From: Mycobacterium sp.
GTDB lineage: Bacteria > Actinomycetota > Actinomycetes > Mycobacteriales > Mycobacteriaceae
Assembly: GCA_020438915.1 (NCBI GenBank)
Contig: JAGQTR010000044.1
Span: 1-7,672, forward strand
Direction of reading: 5' to 3'
DNA length: 7,672 bases
Part shown: in pieces, positions 5,849 through 7,672 of the stretch
Layout of the letters: every line of letters starts with the position of its first letter
Position numbering within the stretch: position 1 is the stretch's first letter
Position numbers and translations under genes: made by a program
Notes under the pieces: generated by a model
Told to the model about the DNA's origin: nothing
What the model saw: only the letters and a program-made list of their open reading frames with translations
Database searches by the model: none

Positions 5849-6520
5849 CTACGGGGCGGCAGCGGCAGGCGACCGTACGACCAGCGGCACCGCCGGAAAG
5901 TAACCGGCCAGCTCCGACCGCGACGCGCGCAGCGCCGCCGTGCCATAACCCCGCTTGCGGTGGCGCGGATGAATCCAGACGCGAACGTCGACCTCACCGC
6001 CGGACAGTTCGCCGAACACCATGCCGACCTTCGCCGAACCCACCTCGGCCACCAGCCAGGCGGCCTCCTCGGCGGCCACCCGTGCCACCGCATCGCGAAT
6101 CTCGTCACTGAGATCCCCCGCGGGTGCGGCAGAGCCGTCACCCTTGGAGCGCATGTCATCGGTCCGTGCGGCGAAGATGTCCAGGTCGGTGTCCGCGGCG
6201 AAGGGTCGCAGCGTCACCCGCCGCGCACCTCGGCCGGTGTGCTCGGCCGAGGTAGCCACTAGGGTCAGCTCCTTGCCGAGGGTTTCCAGCTCGGTGGCGA
6301 TCCTGCGGCGTGCCACCCTGGTGAGTCGATCCAGCGAGAACCGCAGAACCGCTTCGGCAGCCACCTCCGAGGTGTCCAGTAGATCGGCGATCGCTTCGAT
6401 CGCGGCGTCGTAGTCATCGGAGGCGACGACGGCATCGAGCACCGCGTGCCGGCGCTCAAGCGCGTGCGCGAGCGTGTCGGCGACGACCCTACGCTGTGCT
6501 GCCGTATCCGGCTCGGTCAT
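5849..6520 (-). CDS. GNAT-family N-acetyltransferase with an N-terminal GyrA-like helical region
   Basis: A 223-residue protein in two halves. Residues about 101-220 are a GNAT acetyl-CoA-dependent acetyltransferase domain: it opens RVTLRPF, has strand EVDVRVWIHP (176-185) and the pyrophosphate-binding loop R188-K-R-G191-Y-G193. Residues about 17-87 are all helical and align without gaps, as I recall the sequences, with the segment of mycobacterial DNA gyrase subunit A near its C-gate: shared landmarks are LxxAL, an AS pair, D..A, LLD, E..A.A.., the L..RL step and RRRIA..LE..xxE. About a third of positions look identical. The catalytic tyrosine domain of GyrA is absent, so this is not a topoisomerase. 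Start: ATG at 6520 without a Shine-Dalgarno; TACGCT lies seven bases upstream. It follows the DUF4081-GNAT gene by 27 bp. M. tuberculosis has the relFG toxin-antitoxin pair at this place. The acetylation substrate is unknown. Confidence 0.85.
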   Translation of the reverse strand: MTEPDTAAQRRVVADTLAHALERRHAVLDAVVASDDYDAAIEAIADLLDTSEVAAEAVLRFSLDRLTRVARRRIATELETLGKELTLVATSAEHTGRGARRVTLRPFAADTDLDIFAARTDDMRSKGDGSAAPAGDLSDEIRDAVARVAAEEAAWLVAEVGSAKVGMVFGELSGGEVDVRVWIHPRHRKRGYGTAALRASRSELAGYFPAVPLVVRSPAAAAP

Positions 6521-6527
6521 GAAATGG

Positions 6528-6533
6528 AGCGTA
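6528..6533 (-). promoter_or_regulatory. Candidate -10 box (TACGCT) for a leaderless transcript
   Basis: TACGCT on the minus strand is seven bases before the ATG of the GyrA-like/GNAT gene, within the 27-bp gap after the preceding gene. The spacing fits a leaderless start. A GGAG lies further upstream (about 15 bases before the ATG), too far away to be an effective ribosome binding site. Confidence 0.42.
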
Positions 6534-6547
6534 TGCGGCTCCTGGGA

Positions 6548-7411
6548 TCAGTCCAGCAACACGGTGGCGAAAGTTCCCACCTCGCTGAATCCGATCCGTG
6601 CATAGGTGGCCCGCGCGACGGTGTTGAAGCTGTTGACATACAGGCTTGCGATCCTGCCGCTGCCGACGATCGCGCCGGCCAGGGTCGCCGTCCCGGCGGT
6701 GCCGATGCCGCGCCCGCGCCAATCCGGGTGCACCCACACACCCTGGATCTGGCCGACAGCCGGTGATTGCGAACCGACCTCGGCCTTGAACACCACCCGT
6801 CCGTGTTCGAACCGGGCCCATGCCCGCCCGGCGGCGATCAGCCCGGCGACCCGGCGCCGGTAGCCCCGGCCACCGTCGCCGGTACGCGGGTCGATCCCGA
6901 CCTCGCCGATGAACATGTCGATAGCCGCGACGAGGTAGGCGTCGAGTTCGTCGATGCGCACCTGCCGGACCGCGGAATCAAGCGCGCAGACCGGCGCGCC
7001 GCTCAGTGCCATCAGCGGCTGATGTGCGCGCACGTCCCGGGCCGGACCCCACAGATGTTCGAGGCGCTGCCACATCGGCAGGACCAGTTCCGCACGTCCG
7101 ACCAGCGACGAGCATCGCCGTGCCTGGCTCATCGCCTTGTCGGCGAATGCGTTCAAATCCGTAGGCCCACCCCGCAACGGGATCAGGTTCGCCCCGGCGT
7201 AGCACAGCGACTCGCCGGCACTCCGGCGCGTCCATAGTTCGCCGCCGATCGCCGACGGCTCGATGCCATGCTCAGCGACCCGGGAAGCAACCATGCACGA
7301 CGCCACCGGATCGTTGTCGAGTACCTGGCGCACCGCCGCCATATGGCGAACGTCGCGCACCACCGACACCCTTCGCTCGTCAACGAGGCGAAAAAGCGGA
7401 GGAGCCGACAT
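6548..7411 (-). CDS. DUF4081-GNAT acetyltransferase, Rv2867c-like
   Basis: A 287-residue protein with the two-part layout of Rv2867c, which I recall as about 284 aa and lying next to gcpE/ispG. Residues about 15-125 form the DUF4081 domain (VRQVLDNDPVASCMVASRV, then GGELWTRR, ESLCYAGANLIPLRG and WGPARDVRAHQPLMAL). Residues about 150-285 form a GNAT domain with acetyl-CoA loop R232-G-R-G235-I-G237 preceded by the strand IQGVWVHPDW, and the late motif LYVNSFNTVARATYARIGF (257-275), where N263 and Y270 are positions typically involved in catalysis and CoA contact. It has no signal peptide and is probably cytoplasmic. The ATG at 7411 is supported by AAAGAG five bases upstream. It lies 58 bp after ispG in the same direction, a linkage conserved in mycobacteria. 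The substrate is unknown; an N-terminal or small-molecule amine is inferred from the family. Confidence 0.93.
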   Translation of the reverse strand: MSAPPLFRLVDERRVSVVRDVRHMAAVRQVLDNDPVASCMVASRVAEHGIEPSAIGGELWTRRSAGESLCYAGANLIPLRGGPTDLNAFADKAMSQARRCSSLVGRAELVLPMWQRLEHLWGPARDVRAHQPLMALSGAPVCALDSAVRQVRIDELDAYLVAAIDMFIGEVGIDPRTGDGGRGYRRRVAGLIAAGRAWARFEHGRVVFKAEVGSQSPAVGQIQGVWVHPDWRGRGIGTAGTATLAGAIVGSGRIASLYVNSFNTVARATYARIGFSEVGTFATVLLD

Positions 7412-7416
7412 CTGGA

Positions 7417-7422
7417 CTCTTT
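7417..7422 (-). promoter_or_regulatory. Ribosome binding site AAAGAG for the DUF4081-GNAT gene
   Basis: AGAAAGAG on the minus strand ends five bases before the ATG at 7411. Unlike most genes in this window, this one has a purine-rich site and no TAnnnT box at 6-8 bases, so it is probably translated from a leadered transcript, perhaps from read-through of ispG. Confidence 0.55.
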
Positions 7423-7469
7423 CTGCGACGTACCCTGAGCAGCCGACCCCGCATACCCGGGGCCAGGTA

Positions 7470-7672
7470 TCAGCTTACGGTCACAATGGGCGAACCGCTG
7501 CCATCAGCAGAAGCGCGTTCTGTGCCGACTTCGGATCCGGTTTCGGAGCCCATCTGCGCGGCGAGTCGCATGGCCTCTTCGATCAGAGTCTCGACGATCT
7601 GGGCTTCGGGCACGGTCTTGATGACCTCGCCCTTGACGAAAATCTGCCCCTTGCCGTTGCCGGATGCCACAC
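7470..7672 (-). CDS. ispG: 4-hydroxy-3-methylbut-2-enyl diphosphate synthase IspG (GcpE), C-terminal end only
   Basis: The frame runs through the right edge and enters the window as V-A-S-G-N-G-K-G-Q-I-F-V-K-G, the conserved C-terminal strand of IspG, followed by EVIKTVPEAQIVETLIEEAMRLA. IspG is the cytosolic iron-sulfur enzyme of the MEP isoprenoid pathway that converts methylerythritol cyclodiphosphate to HMBPP. The three cysteines and the glutamate that hold the [4Fe-4S] cluster, and the start codon, lie outside the window. The last ~27 residues are a Ser/Gly/Glu-rich tail ending SPIVTVS. The identification also rests on the adjacent Rv2867c-like gene, which follows gcpE in M. tuberculosis. 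Confidence 0.93.
   Translation of the reverse strand, partial: VASGNGKGQIFVKGEVIKTVPEAQIVETLIEEAMRLAAQMGSETGSEVGTERASADGSGSPIVTVS

Noticed and set aside
7447..7462. CCCCG/CGGGG stem in the gap after ispG as a terminator
   Set aside because: Only five base pairs with no T-run, common by chance in such GC-rich DNA; the next gene follows closely in the same direction.

Overview
The window looks like a chromosomal segment from a non-tuberculous mycobacterium (Mycolicibacterium/Mycobacterium type). The DNA is GC-rich, coding density is very high, and the minus-strand gene order ispG - DUF4081/GNAT - [GNAT] - penicillin-binding lipoprotein - DUF1707 protein - mapB matches, from memory, the M. tuberculosis Rv2868c-Rv2861c neighbourhood. 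MapB has the same length (285 aa) and the same metal-ligand positions as the M. tuberculosis enzyme.

Layout, left to right. Bases 1-1025 (+) hold the 3' part of an ATP-grasp ligase of the N-acetylglutaminylglutamine (NAGGN osmolyte) synthetase family, cut by the window edge. It converges, with six bases between the stop codons, on a block of minus-strand genes that fills the rest of the window. In transcription order (right to left) these are: the 3' end of ispG (isoprenoid MEP pathway); a DUF4081-GNAT acetyltransferase like Rv2867c; a second GNAT protein whose N-terminal half looks like a piece of DNA gyrase subunit A; a class B-type penicillin-binding lipoprotein with intact SxxK, SxN and KTG motifs; a DUF1707 protein with a beta-repeat C-terminal half; methionine aminopeptidase MapB; a small secreted lipoprotein; and a short alpha/beta-hydrolase-fold protein that has lost its nucleophile serine.

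The minus-strand genes all face one way with gaps of about 20-140 bp, so they look like an operon. However, five of them lack a clear Shine-Dalgarno sequence and instead carry TAnnnT 6-8 nt before the start codon, the signature of leaderless mycobacterial transcripts. They may therefore be transcribed largely independently. The other two complete genes (DUF1707, DUF4081-GNAT) have a purine-rich ribosome binding site and no such hexamer at 6-8 nt.

The most unusual items are the GyrA-like/GNAT fusion, the repeated leaderless-promoter pattern, the apparent pseudo-hydrolase, and a hairpin whose loop holds the penicillin-binding protein stop codon and which abuts the next gene's ribosome binding site. 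No RNA genes, insertion sequences, CRISPR arrays or phage genes are visible, and no gene-free stretch exceeds about 145 bp.
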